NCBI GenBank assembly: GCA_020881915.1
Contig: JAJFPB010000001.1
Span: forward strand, 6,014,001-6,078,000
Length of the DNA stretch: 64,000 nucleotides
Direction: 5' to 3'
DNA from: Paramyrothecium sp. XJ0827
Taxonomy: Eukaryota; Ascomycota; Sordariomycetes; Hypocreales; Stachybotryaceae
Shown: positions 10,388 to 22,603 of the stretch, piece after piece
Position numbering within the stretch: position 1 is the stretch's first letter
Layout of the letters: the number at the start of each line of letters is the position of its first letter
Program-made: the position numbers and the translations under genes
The notes under the pieces: generated by a model
What the model saw: the letters and a program-made list of their open reading frames with translations, nothing else
Told to the model about the DNA's origin: nothing
Database searches by the model: none

Positions 10388-13304
10388 TCAGCAATCTCGG
10401 GCCCCAATATGAACACTGCCACTCCTGGCTCTTCCATTGCTTCCTGTTACACGATGTTCATTCAACCTGTTAATCCATTCAAGAACAGATTCGTAGCATA
10501 GCACAAATTGTCGTAGGCTTTGTACCATGCTGAGTCTCTGTTCTCGAAACTCGTTGACCGTCCTGAGTATTAAGTCCTCCTTGTCATTGAACAGCCAGCT
10601 TGTATCGATGGAGGGTGTGCTCTGGCTTGTACGCTTCTCCAGACTCGAGCGCTGACGGCCAGATCGACGTTGTGAAGTCGACTCCCGATTAGTGAATGGA
10701 AAGCCGCCTTCCTCTGACTCTGTCATGGAAACATCCCCATCGTCATCCCGGTCCACCGTGCCGGTCTCTTTGGCTTGGCGTTGGCGCTTTAGCATGTCAA
10801 TGACAGTGTCGACAGTACAGAACGTGCCCGTACGTCCACATCCTGCCGAGCAGTGCACCAGCATGGGTCGAGCTCGTGCATCGTTTTCGGGTTCGTCGTA
10901 CCATGCGAAAGGATGAGCCGAGAAAGAATCCCGCCGGGTGCCAACGATAGACGGCGTCTCAACCGGATACGCCGCGCGTTGCATTACATTGCTCAACTCC
11001 ACCAATGCCAGAAGGTGAGAGGGCTGAGCCGGAGTCCCAAAATCGGGCCAAGCCGGGAAGTGCAAATGCGTAATCTCCCGGATAGGTGCGAACGGATGCG
11101 CGGCGTGCGACAAAGCAAATTTGCGGATGATGACAAAAGGGGCTTCACCCTGCGTCTGCGATGACTGTGAGGTGGGCAACGGAGCTTCCATTGAGGTAGT
11201 GGTATTTGCTCGTCGACGGCCGATTTCGGCACTTGAGAAAGTCGACGGGGTTGCCCCTGACGCGGCGCGATGCTTATCAATATCCAGAGAGGCCTTCTTT
11301 TCGGAAAGAGGTTTGAGTCGGATTGGCCCGTATTCACGTCCTTTCCAATAGGGATGACATTTGAGCTGTCCACCCTCTGTCTCCGCAGTCAACATTACGA
11401 TAACGCGAACATCTTGTTCCCAAATCACAGACCAGAAGTCCTAACGCGAAGTCAGCTACAGTGAAAAGGAAATATAACAACGTACAACATACCTCAAAGG
11501 TTGCTGGAAGAGGACCCTGCGATGCGATGTATCTCTTGTGAGTCCCCGATGCCTTCAGGTGGCTCGCGTTAATGTAATCACACGAGCCCTCCCCAACATG
11601 TTGCAGTTTGACTCGTGCATGTTCAAAGGGAAGAATGTCCTTGTAGCGATTTTTCCCTCCCTTCTCAATACCACATAGCTGAGCTTTGGCCTCCTTTCCA
11701 GCTTTAGTCGGATCAAAGGCAGCATAGGCACTCTTCATTCGGGCTTGTTCGTCCAGCTCGATGTTCAAGAAGTTGTCGGACACCTTCTTGCCATGGTCCG
11801 GCGTCGACGCTGCTTTTCGAAGCCACTCCGGCAATGCTGGGGAGTTGAGCCCTTGAGGTCGCGCGACATCCATTTGCCCAACACCGTCAGCGAGATCCAT
11901 GTTCTGACGGATATTGGAAAAGAATGGATTCGCGCCACTGCTAGCAGCGGGCAAGTTAACACCGCCAATCACAGGCGCCAGGGCACCACTCAGACTGTGT
12001 TTGCCGGGTCCAGCGGACAGTTGAGTTGGCGAGCTATGGTCCACAAGGCTTGGGCACGTTTCCTGAAGAAGATTGAAGCCTCCGCGCAAAATGCATATCC
12101 GACCCGAGTATCCTTCGTTAGTGAACTTTTTCACCATGTTCTGTGCAGTGACAGCCTCCCGCTTATCCGATGAGTGGGCGTCGTACACAACGATTACCTT
12201 CATGCTTTGCCATTGTGAAAACTTTTCTGAGTCTGGTCCATTCTGGAAGGTCTGCTGAAGTTTTTGAATATTGAAAGTCGCACGTTTCAGTAGCGTAGTC
12301 GGGATACAGAGGTTCAGGGCGCCTTTGATCCGTGACTGTGAGAAGTTCTGGGACGATCTGAGGTCCAGGAGTAGCAGATGTCTCTCCCCCAGGTTTTTCA
12401 TGAGATCTTTAAGCTCCTCGACAGCTATCAGGGACGGTTTCCCGGACTCTAACGTAGGGGGGAGTGTGGACGGTCGAGCCCTATCATCGGGCCTAGGTGA
12501 CGGTGGGTCGGCCCTGTGTTCCATGACAGACAATCTAGGGTCGCGGTCTTCTGCCCTAGTAAGGGTCGAACGTTGTTGCTGCATAACAGCATCCATTGGT
12601 CGAGGGGATTCAAATCGCGTATTGGTAAACTGCGGTTGAAATAAGGATGATTCCGAATTGCGTTTCGACTCGGCAGAAACGTACGCCGAGTCGTGGAGGC
12701 TCTCTTGATCTACGTCCATTCTGCTCGCAGGTCGATCTCTGTTTTGGTTCAACGAACGCCCAAAACCGGCGTCGGATGGCGTATCGCTTGCGTGAGTGTG
12801 CCATCTGCTGGGCGGTCGAGGACGAACCGCACCTGAGCTGATTGTGGAAGGTGCGTACTGGCCAGACAGGGAGATCGCTTTACCCCGGTTAAGGTCCGCT
12901 TGCCTCTTGAAAGCTTCAAACTCCGGGTTGGCGTCGAGAGGAACTTGTTTGGGTATGGCAGCGGCGAACGACTTGATAGAAGAAGGGGAAGGGCTCCAAT
13001 TGTCTCTTGCTAGGCCGGAAGAATCACGGGGGTCATTGGCAGAATCGACGACCAAGCCAAAATAATTCGGACTTGCGGCTCGTGCCTCTGCTGGATGACC
13101 AGGAGAGCGTGTCGGTGGGTGGCTTTGGCCGACAGAATGAGGTGGCCAAGGTGATGCCATGGGGGTGGTGGTTTTGGTCGCTTTACCAGATCGTGTGGAT
13201 TGTGGGTGAGGATGCGATAAGGAGTTCCCAGACGTGGGATGTCTCGCGGGGGCCATCATCGTGTAGCGAACCGGTGTCCGCTCGCCTGATCTCGAGTCAC
13301 GCAT
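10388..13304 (-). CDS. protein tyrosine phosphatase with N-terminal rhodanese (CH2-like) domain
   Basis: Two exons on the minus strand: 13304-11493 and 11440-10388. The donor is GTATGT and the acceptor GTTAG, joining ...TFE to DFWSVIWE in frame. The product is 954 residues. Residues 1-290 are Ser/Pro-rich, with a conserved-looking SPNYFGLVV near residue 79. Residues about 295-420 form a rhodanese-like fold, but its active-site loop reads YDAHSSDKR and lacks the catalytic Cys, so it is probably a docking module as in MAP-kinase phosphatases. The PTP domain runs from about 540 to 940, with the WPD loop at 735-737 and the signature [10 protein letters not shown] (nucleophile C801). Fungal relatives (fission-yeast Pyp1/Pyp2, budding-yeast Ptp2/Ptp3) switch off stress MAP kinases. 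A low-complexity insert separates WKGREYGPI from FALSHA. The last 25 residues are less certain because a small 3' intron is possible. Confidence 0.9.
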
Positions 13305-16300
13305 GGCGGCCGTGTTCTTTAGCTTGGCAAGTACTCCGGGTGATCAAATATGCCAGGGCAAATTCGAGGGCGACCGGCTATGACGAGTAACAAGCTGGCC
13401 TACTCATACAGTCATGTTTACGGGCAAAGAAGCCTGTCGAGGGGGAAAGAGCTTGTATGAGGCGTCTCGGTGCCCTCCGAACAAGATTTGCGAGTTGCAG
13501 CACGCAACAAAGCTGTGGTGGGGAGAAGAGATAGAGTAGGGTCGGGAGTCTAGAGAGTCAGGGTGTGTCAAAGCCTGGAGTAAGTGAGGGAGGGGGAGGC
13601 ACGTACTGGAAGAGATTTAGACGCCCTGACGTGGGAGAGTGGGTGAGTAGGGGTAAAGTAGTGGCAACGGGGGGGTGTGGTTCCACGGAGTTGGGGTGGT
13701 GGCGTTGGTGTCTAAGCAGGTAGGAGTGGGTAGCCTGGCGAAATGGCAAGACAGTGCTCCGGGATTGGGAGCCCAGTTATGTTTATTATACAGGTAAACA
13801 GATGGAAACGCCTCTTGCTGGGTCGGTAGAGGAAGAGAAAATAAATGCAAGTGTAAGATAAAGGCCGGGTGGCGGAGAGAGGTGAGTCGCAACATATGAT
13901 GCAGCCTGGGCCTTTGAAGGGGCGAGGTATGTTGTCATCCTCCAGAAACACACAGAAAGCGCAGCCCCTCTCACCAAACAGAAACACACGGGTGAGAAGT
14001 GGACACTAATCAGCTGCGAAGGGGTGATATTTGTGAATCTAGAACGTCGAAGAAGACCTACATCCTTGGCCCTAGACGCGGGCGAGCGCCTTCTAGCCTG
14101 TCACACCTCTGACCACCGTCAGTAGGGCCAGTATGCGGCGCGACAACAAGGTTCTAATGATACGGAGAGAAAGACAGGAAACAAGGCTGTGTTCCTGAAA
14201 GTTGCCCTGTGGACCCGTCCAGGTAGCAAACCCAAAGAAGATACTTGGGCAATAGGGACAAGGGCGAAGCAGCCGGCTGCTAGTAGACAAGCAGCGATTG
14301 AAGCGGCAACTAGCCAACCGGGGGGAGTTTGAAGATCAGGACACACAGTACGACAGGGCTCACGCAAGATATCGTCAAGCACTGAGTATCGGAGGGTTTG
14401 GAAGAGGGGACCTGGGGCTTTAGCAATGACCATCCTTCACTGTACCCCCTCCGAATCCCCTGCAAAGCAAGGCCTGCCCTGGTCCAAGTCTGTGAGAGGG
14501 AGAGAGAAAGAGAGAGAGAGACAAGAGGAGCCCGGTGGGTGTGGTCGTGTGCGGCAGGGATCGTCGCTGGCGGGGACCCTTGAGCTCGTGCACGGTTGCA
14601 GGTGCGAAGCGTCTTTTGGGCTTGCTGCGCGTTGAGCGAATGCTGACGAAAGATCCCGAGGGAACACTGGGCCAGGAGTTCTACTCCGCACCCATCGCAA
14701 GGGGGCCCAACTTCTCAAGTCACTCTGGAACCAAGGCTGATTGAGGGTCGTCTTGGTTCCTGGGAGGGGGGTGGATTCGGTGTCACGAGTAAGCGCGAAG
14801 CCGGGAGAGCACGATTTGAGGCTGGCAGGATCCCTCCGTGATTTTCCCGGGAGGGTTCTGTTGCTTGGAGCGAGTGATGCCGCGTGCGGGCCTGGACTCT
14901 TCTGGATCTTCCCTCTGCTGTAGTTTAGTTGAGGTACAGTTGACAGCATTGAAGACGACGCGATGCCGCCTGAAACTGGTGCAGATTGGTAGTGTAACGC
15001 TTGGCCTGGAAGGAAAATGGTGATCGCACTAAGGTACCCAGACTGGTCGAGGGTACGGTGTTAGATTGACGCCTTCCCGTTGCCTCTCAGCACCAGATTC
15101 GAAAAACAAGCGAGGCCAGGTACCCGACAGTAAATATGGTAGTACTTCACACTCGGTGAGACACAATCCAATTTTGAGGTACTATCTCAGGCCTCGACTT
15201 GTATTCGTCGGTGCCGTGATTACCTCCCACGCGAGCGCCTCGACCCGAAAGAATGACGACAGATCCACAAGTGTCGTCATTGTGGCGCCAGGGGCCCCAT
15301 GCGTCACCAATCATAGCGAGCCTTGCTTGCAGGTTCATTGAGAGTTGTCCAACCAAAATCCATCTTTGTGCGTCCACCAACGTCACGGTGCTTTCACCGA
15401 CCCCTGTCAAGCTCCTTGGCATCTCAAGCCTGTTAGGAAAATACCGTAACCCAAATCCAGCAGCGCAAAGGGAGGCTTCCGCCTCTAATTTCCAGAACCG
15501 CGAGTGGCATGACGCCCACCTCCCTCTCCCCGGTTTCTGGGCACTTTCAGCCTACATGCTATGTTGTGTGTGCCGTTGCATTGACTGTACGTCTCAAGGG
15601 AACAGGTATGACTTTACTGTTCCGTCACTTCCCTGGACTCTCTATTAGCACAATTTTCTTCCGGTTAGAGAAAAATACATTATGCGATACCACATCTGAC
15701 AGGATACCAGTATTCCATTCGTACGTAGTGGCTGGTGAGCGTTTTGAACGAGTGCCAAAATCAAACTTAGAGGCATCCTCCCGGGTTCTGTCGCGATTAA
15801 TTCAGGTATCTCACTTGTACAAGGTACTTACGATGAGATACCTTGCTTCCTTAATTAGGCGCATCTCATGCTGCCCTTCATCAGCCTTACATGTAGTGGG
15901 AATATCTCAGTACTCCGCGTTGCCGGCACTGAGACGCCCATGCAGCAATCCCTGCTTTCCCTGCTTTTTCTTCCCAAAAAAACATGGTTTGGGGGAGGGG
16001 GGGCAGAATTGGTTTTCTGCATTTGCCCTTTTTCTCAATACCGATATCTTCGTCGTTGGTGCCAAAATCTCGATCCTCAGTTGATTGCCCACTAATTACA
16101 GAGTACGCATTCCTATTCTCTCATGGCCTAGCGTTGTGTAAATTGAAAATCACACCACCCTGCTTCTTCAGAGTTTCCATATTCATCCTCGGTGCTCATG
16201 ACATGTACCAGTTCAGCCGTAATTTTCAAGCCAAATATCGAATTCTGCATCTTCGTTTCTCTTCACCGACTCCACACAAATGATTACAAAACATTCGCAA

Positions 16301-18226
16301 ACCCTCGTCGTTCACACGACCCGTGCGCACAATATGCACTAGCCCCCCTCCCCCTCCTCAACATGCGCCCCGGAGTATATACTCCTGCCAGTGAGCCGCA
16401 AGCTGCGATTCGTGTTCACGTCAACTTCTCCAGATCCGATCAGCTTCCCGAGGGTCCAGACTGTCTTACTTCGCACTCCCGCAAAATTGCTGAACCCCCT
16501 CGACACTTCCTTCAAGGCTGACAAGGATAGGACCGTGGCGCTACATCGATTATACACCGCAGGTATCAAAACCGGCTCTGCAGACAGTCGCTCCTTTGCA
16601 GCCTTTTTCTTGTGGGGTTCATGATGCAAGCGGCACCGCTGAAGAGCGCGCTCTAGAACACGGTTGATCGTCGCCAGCTTTTCAGAAACGGGACACACCT
16701 GTCTGATAACATACGGCACGGCCTGACATTTGCATGGGCCTGCAAATCATGAATGGCCCAGATTTCGAGGACCCTGAATTCCATGCAGGCGCTCACAGGG
16801 TCTTTCATCCTGTTGACCACTTCCATTGGTGAGAGGGACATTACTGACCCCAAACCGGTTGTTCCGACGCGTGTGGTCACTTGCTTGCCGTTCCAGCCGC
16901 ACGCATGAGAAATGAGGACACATCGGAGACCCCCACACCGAGCACTATCAGACGAGCGGAGGATGACCTGCTAAACTTTGAAAATGGGCTCATTGCCGTA
17001 ACGGTGAGACGGCGGGGCTAGGGGGTCATCACTGCATTTTTAGACCTGATCTTCTATCCCATTGGAAGTTTTATGCCGAATCACTTGGATGTGGAGTTTG
17101 TCTTGATATCATGCCTTGGATGAGCTGAAGAGCATATCGTGAGGCGGAACGCCTGGTGGATCAGAAACCCGCGTTTCCGCCAGCTTTCCCTTGTGCCCAA
17201 CACGGAATGAGAGACGGTCTCAAACGATCGTGCAAGCCTAGTACTCTGAACGGCAATTCCGCCCTTGCTGGTAGTCGCCGACCTGTTGCGAGCAGATGAT
17301 TGTTTCCGCGAGCCCACAGGATGAAGCAAGGGCAAGGGCCACGCATTAGACCAGGATTTGAATGACCTTGGCAAGATCACGAGCTGATAGATTATGCAGA
17401 TCCAGCCGGCGACGTGGAATTGCGGAAAATAGTCACATTAAAGGGCTTGCAGCTAGCAGGCTCAAAACAGGAAATAGAAACAGTAAGGTGAGCCTAATGG
17501 GACGGGGAGAGGGGGAGGGGGCACTTTGTAGTCGTGGTTTACTCGGTTCCCCTCAAATGGCCGAGGCCAACAGTGAGCAAGAGAAAGCCAGAGGCTGCAA
17601 AGGTTTCATTCTAACGTATTATTAACCAGAGGCCTACGAAAGAGTAGATTAAATTATGTATGAAGTGCGTCATGTAGGATATTCACTCTCTGCAGGGCCG
17701 AAGGACGGCATCAGGCCTTGAAACATCGTTGCCATCACTCACTGAGTCATTGGCCAAGATCGATTTGTCGGTGCCTGGATCGCTCGACTGTATTGCTCGA
17801 ATTCACTTTCCTACACCGCCAGTAAATCTCGTCTTTGGTTACAACCAGTGATGTGTGAACACGCTGCAGACTCAATAAGATAGGCAATGCCAATTGATGG
17901 CCTGGCTTCAAACTGTTCACACAGCATGGCATCCAGGCTCCAAGCTATGAGTGAGGTTCTACTGACAATGCTGAAAGCATCCAACCAGTCCAACGACCCG
18001 TCCTTGTTCTTAAACAATTTTGGAAAGGCCTTTTTAGTATACTGTAGCGTCGACGAGCAATCACTGCACTCATCACCTCGCTGAAGAATCCAGAACCCCA
18101 CCTGACTAAGGTCACAACCGGAAGTGTTGCGCTACTGAGCACCTCATCTGTGCCAACCCCTCTTGTCTTGCGTGGATATCGCGTGGTCCAAAGCTGCTTC
18201 AATCAGGCATACGTACTATCATCACC
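13305..18226. other. long gene-free spacer (4.9 kb)
   Basis: The first few hundred bases are the leader and promoter of the phosphatase gene, purine-rich on the plus strand. The rest holds only short overlapping open frames, none resembling a known protein. Visible structure is limited to a GA-rich microsatellite (14493-14521), several AAGGTA/TACCTT words (for example 15031, 15821, 15839) and a 14-nt perfect palindrome GGAGTATATACTCC at 16372-16385. I see no tRNA or transposon ends. Confidence 0.5.
14493..14521 (+). repeat. GA-rich microsatellite
   Basis: Imperfect run of GA/GAAA/GGGA units. It lies in a gene-free spacer. Confidence 0.8.
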
Positions 18227-19295
18227 ATGGTGCAGCCAAGTGTCCCCTCTACTGCGAACGCAGAGCGTCTGAAAGCCCGGCAGCCAATCGCTAAGCCGGT
18301 TCCTGCCTATCTGCCCACGGCAGGGTCACCTTTGAAGGTGGATCAGAGCTTATATGCCGCCATCCGTGATGCCCCCCGTGTTCTTGTCGAGGAGTTCACG
18401 TTGCCTATTCGTTCGGGAAAAGCCTGGTCGGCACCTGCTGGGTCAATCGTCAGCATCAGTACGCCTGAGGGGCCTCAAGTCGGTAAGCGTAGTTCTTAAC
18501 GTTGGGAATAGCGCGGCTAAGCTTGGATGAGATGATCGTGGAACCCATCTAATGCATGCTGTCTGCAGGAGATCTGAATATTTGGAATCGGCACAACCCG
18601 AGGGAGCGCTTCTGGGCTAGCCGAACACGGCAACTACACGCATCCCATGTAACAACTTATGATAGGCTCTGGTCCTGCCTCCCCTATATGCGGCCGCTTG
18701 TCACGATTATTCACGACACCCTCTCCTGGTATGGCCAAGATGAGCATGGAGGTCGGGTCCACGACCTTCTGGGTACTCGCTGCGATCCGTACATCAATAC
18801 GGTGCTGACAGGCGAACAATATGACTACCACTGCCATTCCAACCTTGTCAGGGCAGTGCTGCCCTATGGGTTGAACGAGTCTGATGTTCACGATGTCATC
18901 AATATCTTCCAATCAACGGGCTTGGATGAACAGGGGCGCTACTTTATGAATCCGTGCCCGGCGCAACCTGGCGATACAATTGAGTTCCTGGCCGAGCAAG
19001 ACTTGTTGATGGCTTTGAGTATGTCACGAGTATATCACACCTAACTCCCTTTGGTCAGAGGCTGACGAACGACCTAGGCACATGCCCCGGAGGTGATCTC
19101 TCAAAGTGGGGTTTCGGAAGCGACAACGAGCAGGAGATGATCCAGTGTTGTCGTCCGCTTCACGTCAAAGTGTTTAATTTTGAGGACAAGGACTTTCTTG
19201 AAAAGAATGGGTGGCAACCTGCTGCCAAAGCTGCATATTCAGGTATGCATGGGATTGTGAACCCCCAAGGTGAGCGTGTTGCGCCACAGAAATAA
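18227..19295 (+). CDS. DUF1989 family protein (urea carboxylase-associated type)
   Basis: Three exons: 18227-18482, 18569-19018 and 19078-19295, giving 307 residues. Donors are GTAAGC and GTATGT, acceptors CTGCAG and CCTAG, and all junctions keep frame. The core has the features of the DUF1989 family: VGDLNIWNRHNPRERF, then GTRCDPY (C157), a YHCHSN cluster (H173, C174, H175) and STCPGGD (C238). The clustered Cys and His residues suggest a metal site, which is inference. In bacteria the family travels with urea carboxylase genes, and its biochemical role is not settled. No urea amidolyase lies nearby. The next gene downstream on the same strand is an Old Yellow Enzyme with a 685-bp spacer, so the two may be co-expressed, but nothing here proves it. 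Confidence 0.85.
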
Positions 19296-19980
19296 GACAT
19301 GAACCATAAAGTGATTTGTTTTACACATTTTCTGTGGGTTGTAAGAACAGCTACAGCATCTTGAGCATTTCCAACCTCATGTTAGCGACGGACACGCATG
19401 CAATTCCCAGTTAGTGTGTGGCAACCGGAATTGCTTCAATGATGTCATCCAATCATAGCATATATACACAAACTGTCTACTGCGCCGACAGGGGATGACT
19501 GCGGGTCGCCACTACCTCGTTCGATCGGTTTTCTTAAAAATCCTCGACTCAAAGAGTGCCCTGTTGATTGCTAAGGCCTTACGTGCTAGGCCCACAACCT
19601 CCGCATTCCCGGCATGGCTCAAAACGAGATTGCCGGGTACAGTTCGATAACGCACTTTATTGGTTAGACTGGCCATCGGGACCCCCGTTTGTCTCGGAGG
19701 CTCGAGGGGCTCATGAGTGCCGGGCACGGGAATCCCAGATTTGTCATCTTCCGACACTGGACTAGACGATCTTTTCATAATGAGTTATTGTCGCTCTTTG
19801 CATCAAGCTGGAGCTAAGCTAGGTGGGGTTGTATATAACGCTGGTCGTGTCCAGGCTTGTTGAAGCTTGCTGCCCGTTGACGGTTTTATTCTGCACCATT
19901 TCTTTTAATCAGTAATTCACAAGCATACAGATACAATCACCGGGCAGTCGGAGTACTCTCGTATCTTCTATATCGACATC
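19296..19980 (+). promoter_or_regulatory. spacer/promoter between the DUF1989 and OYE genes
   Basis: A 685-bp region with the 3' end of the DUF1989 gene and the upstream region of the oxidoreductase gene. I see no coding sequence. It contains a clear TATA box (listed separately). Confidence 0.5.
19832..19838 (+). promoter_or_regulatory. TATA box of the OYE gene
   Basis: TATATAA lies about 143 bp upstream of the ATG at 19981, a normal distance for a fungal promoter with a leader of about 100 nt. Confidence 0.5.
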
Positions 19981-21093
19981 ATGGCCAGCAACTCCCGTTT
20001 ATTCCAGCCGCTGCAGGTTGGCAAGCTGAATTTGCAGCACCGCTTGGCTCTGGCTCCTCTTACACGATTTCGCGCCGACGATGATCATGTCCCTCTGCCC
20101 TTTATGGCTGAGTACTATCGCCAACGTGGTTCTGTCCCCGGCACGTTGCTCATCACAGAAGGCACTTTCATTCACCACAAAGCTGGCGGCTACCCCAACG
20201 TACCTGGCATCTGGAACGAGGAGCAGATTGCAGCCTGGAAGAAGATCACCGATGCTGTCCACGCTGAAGGGTCCTACGTCGTTTGCCAACTCTGGGCGTT
20301 GGGCCGTGCCGCCCCGGCTGAACCTTGTCATCCCGAGGTAGAGCCTGTGAGCGCCAGCGAGAAGCCTTTGCCCGGCTGTGCTAAGCCGCATGCTTTGACG
20401 CTCGAGGAGATCGACGAGTACGTTGGCTACTACGTCCAAGCAGCTAAGAATGCTATCGCAGCTGGCTTTGACGGTGTCGAGATTCACGGTGCCAACGGTT
20501 ACTTGATCGATCAGTTCACGCAGGACGTGAGCAATGAGCGCACCGACGAGTATGGTGGCAGCATCGAGAACCGGTCGCGCTTTGGCCTGCGTGTTGCCAA
20601 AGCCGTTGTCGAGGCCATTGGAGCGGACCACGTGGGCTTCCGACTGAGCCCATACTCCCCGTTCCAAGGAATGCGCATGGAAGACCCCAAGCCACAATTT
20701 ACACACCTAATCAATGGTCTCCGAGAGCTTGGCCTCGCTTTCATCCACCTCGTTGAGCCGCGCATTTCCGGCAACGCAGACGTCGATGGCGATAAGACCG
20801 AAAACATTGGGTGGGCTGTCGAGGCCTGGGGTCGCGAGCGCGTGGCCATCATTGCTGGTGGTTTCAGACCCGAGACTGCGCTAGAAAGGGTTGACAAGAC
20901 CTATGTCGACTACAACGTTGTCGTTGCATTTGGCCGATATTTCATCTCCACTCCCGATCTGCCATACCGCGTTAAGGAGGGACTTGAATTGGAGCCTTAC
21001 AACCGCTCCACCTTCTACATCAACAAGTCGGAGAAGGGATACGTCGACTACCCCTTCCACCCATCGTTTAACAAGAGCACAGCGAAGATTTAG
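19981..21093 (+). CDS. Old Yellow Enzyme family NAD(P)H:flavin oxidoreductase
   Basis: An intronless gene of 370 residues, a typical OYE length. It begins with the family pattern RLFQPLQVG...LAPLTRFRAD. It contains CQLWALGR, the substrate-binding/proton-donor motif H169-G-A-N172-G-Y174, then DVSNERTDEYGGSIENRSRF-like residues and the late FMN-phosphate region (IAGGF...VAFGRYF). Members bind FMN and reduce activated C=C bonds of enals, enones or alkaloid and oxylipin intermediates with NADPH. No signal peptide or peroxisomal tail is visible, so it is probably cytosolic. The physiological substrate cannot be read from sequence. The gene is tandem with the DUF1989 gene and convergent with RPT6, whose 3' end lies 285 bp away. 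Confidence 0.95.
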   Translation: MASNSRLFQPLQVGKLNLQHRLALAPLTRFRADDDHVPLPFMAEYYRQRGSVPGTLLITEGTFIHHKAGGYPNVPGIWNEEQIAAWKKITDAVHAEGSYVVCQLWALGRAAPAEPCHPEVEPVSASEKPLPGCAKPHALTLEEIDEYVGYYVQAAKNAIAAGFDGVEIHGANGYLIDQFTQDVSNERTDEYGGSIENRSRFGLRVAKAVVEAIGADHVGFRLSPYSPFQGMRMEDPKPQFTHLINGLRELGLAFIHLVEPRISGNADVDGDKTENIGWAVEAWGRERVAIIAGGFRPETALERVDKTYVDYNVVVAFGRYFISTPDLPYRVKEGLELEPYNRSTFYINKSEKGYVDYPFHPSFNKSTAKI

Positions 21094-21378
21094 ATTATGT
21101 CTGTATTGTGGCGTTTAGAGGACTGAAAGACAAGGGCGCAGTGGAGAGGATGATTGAGTATTGGGGGCATTCGTAGCATAGCGTCAGACGGAGTTGAGGA
21201 TGATACCGGGAAATATGTCAACTCAAATTTAAAAGTGTAGAAGATAAATCAAATGGGAAATCAGCAGCACATGTATGGAGAGTTTTGAGTCACAATGTTG
21301 GTACATTATCGTTGCGCTATACTCTATCATTATCGTGGCATACGGCACGCAGATTACCTCACCAAACCACCAGGTCAT

Positions 21379-22603
21379 CTACTTCCATAGCTTGCCGAGT
21401 GAGACCTCCTTGTCGTCGTGCTTGTTGAGAATCTTGGCGGTGGCAAGCTCGAAATCCTCCTGCGTGACGTGGACTCTTCGCTCTCGCAGAGCATACATAC
21501 CAGCCTCCGTACAGACACCCTTGAGCTCGGCGCCAGAGCACCCATTCATCTTCTCGGCAATCTTGGTCAGGTTGATGCCTCGCGTGAGGTTCATCTTGCG
21601 GCTGTGGATGCGCAGAATGTCGGCTCGGGCTTCGACACTTGGTGGGGGGAACTCGATCTTTCGGTCGATACGTCCAGGTCGCAATAGCGCGGGGTCCAGA
21701 ATATCAAGACGGTTGGTTGCCATGATAACCTTGATGTTTTTGGTAGGCTCGAAACCATCCAGCTGGTTCAACAGCTCAAGCATGGTTCTTTGGACTTCGG
21801 AGTCACCACCAGATGATCCTTCCACTCGCGAGGAGCCAATGCTGTCAATCTCGTCCATGAAGATGATCGACGGCGCATGTTCTCGTGCCATGACGAACAG
21901 CTCTCGAACCATTCGGCTACCTTCACCGATGTATTTTTGCACCAGCTCGGAACCTGATACTCGAATGAACTTGCAGGCGGTGTGGTGGGCAACGGCTCGG
22001 GCAAGAAGCGTCTTTCCGGTACCGGGCGGGCCATATAGTAGGACACCCTTGGGCTGTGCGATACCGAGTGACTCGAATAGCTCGGGGTGCTTGAGACCGA
22101 GCTCAATAACTTCCTTGATCTCCTTGATCTGCTGGTCCAGACCACCAATCATGTCGTAGGTACTGTCGGGGACCTTCTCGACCATCATGAGCGAAACTAG
22201 AGGATCCACAGATGAAGGCAGCATCTTCTCGAGCTTGTAGCTGTCGGACAGAAGGGTGACTCGCTTTCCGGGGGTGAGTTTTGCCATGTCGACATTGTCC
22301 GAAACATCGACGACTAAAGCAAATCAGTCATTGAAAAAAGACCCGGCGAGGACGGGGGAACTACTGACCATATTTGCCTTCGGGGTGCACCTTGACCAGG
22401 ACCTTCTTGGTACCCATCACCTTCACAACCTCGCCGACGTATGAGCCGGGCTGCTGTAGCAGGCCCAGCTCTTCCCTCAGCAATCGCACGCGGGAGTTGT
22501 AATCATTGCGTTGTGCTTCAAGACGGCGCAGAGCGGCTTGGCCCTTGAGGATCTCAAGCTTCATAGCCTCGATCTTGTTGTGGTAATATTCGTCGAGCGC
22601 CAT
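21379..22603 (-). CDS. RPT6: 26S proteasome regulatory particle ATPase subunit 6 (Rpt6/Sug1)
   Basis: Two exons on the minus strand: 22603-22369 and 22313-21379. The donor is GTCAGT, a tolerated variant of GTANGT, and the acceptor TTTAG; the join KY-VVDVSDN restores the conserved OB-domain sequence. The product is 389 residues. Order: an N-terminal coiled coil (about 1-55), an OB domain (about 60-120) and an AAA+ domain with Walker A GPPGTGKT at 173-180, Walker B DEID at 232-235 and an arginine-finger region [10 protein letters not shown]. Rpt6 is one of the six ATPases that unfold ubiquitylated substrates and open the 20S gate in cytosol and nucleus. The sequence is close to full-length orthologues throughout. 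Confidence 0.98.

Noticed and set aside
16372..16385. 14-nt perfect palindrome GGAGTATATACTCC
   Set aside because: A single palindrome of this length is expected by chance in 64 kb, and no gene start lies close by.
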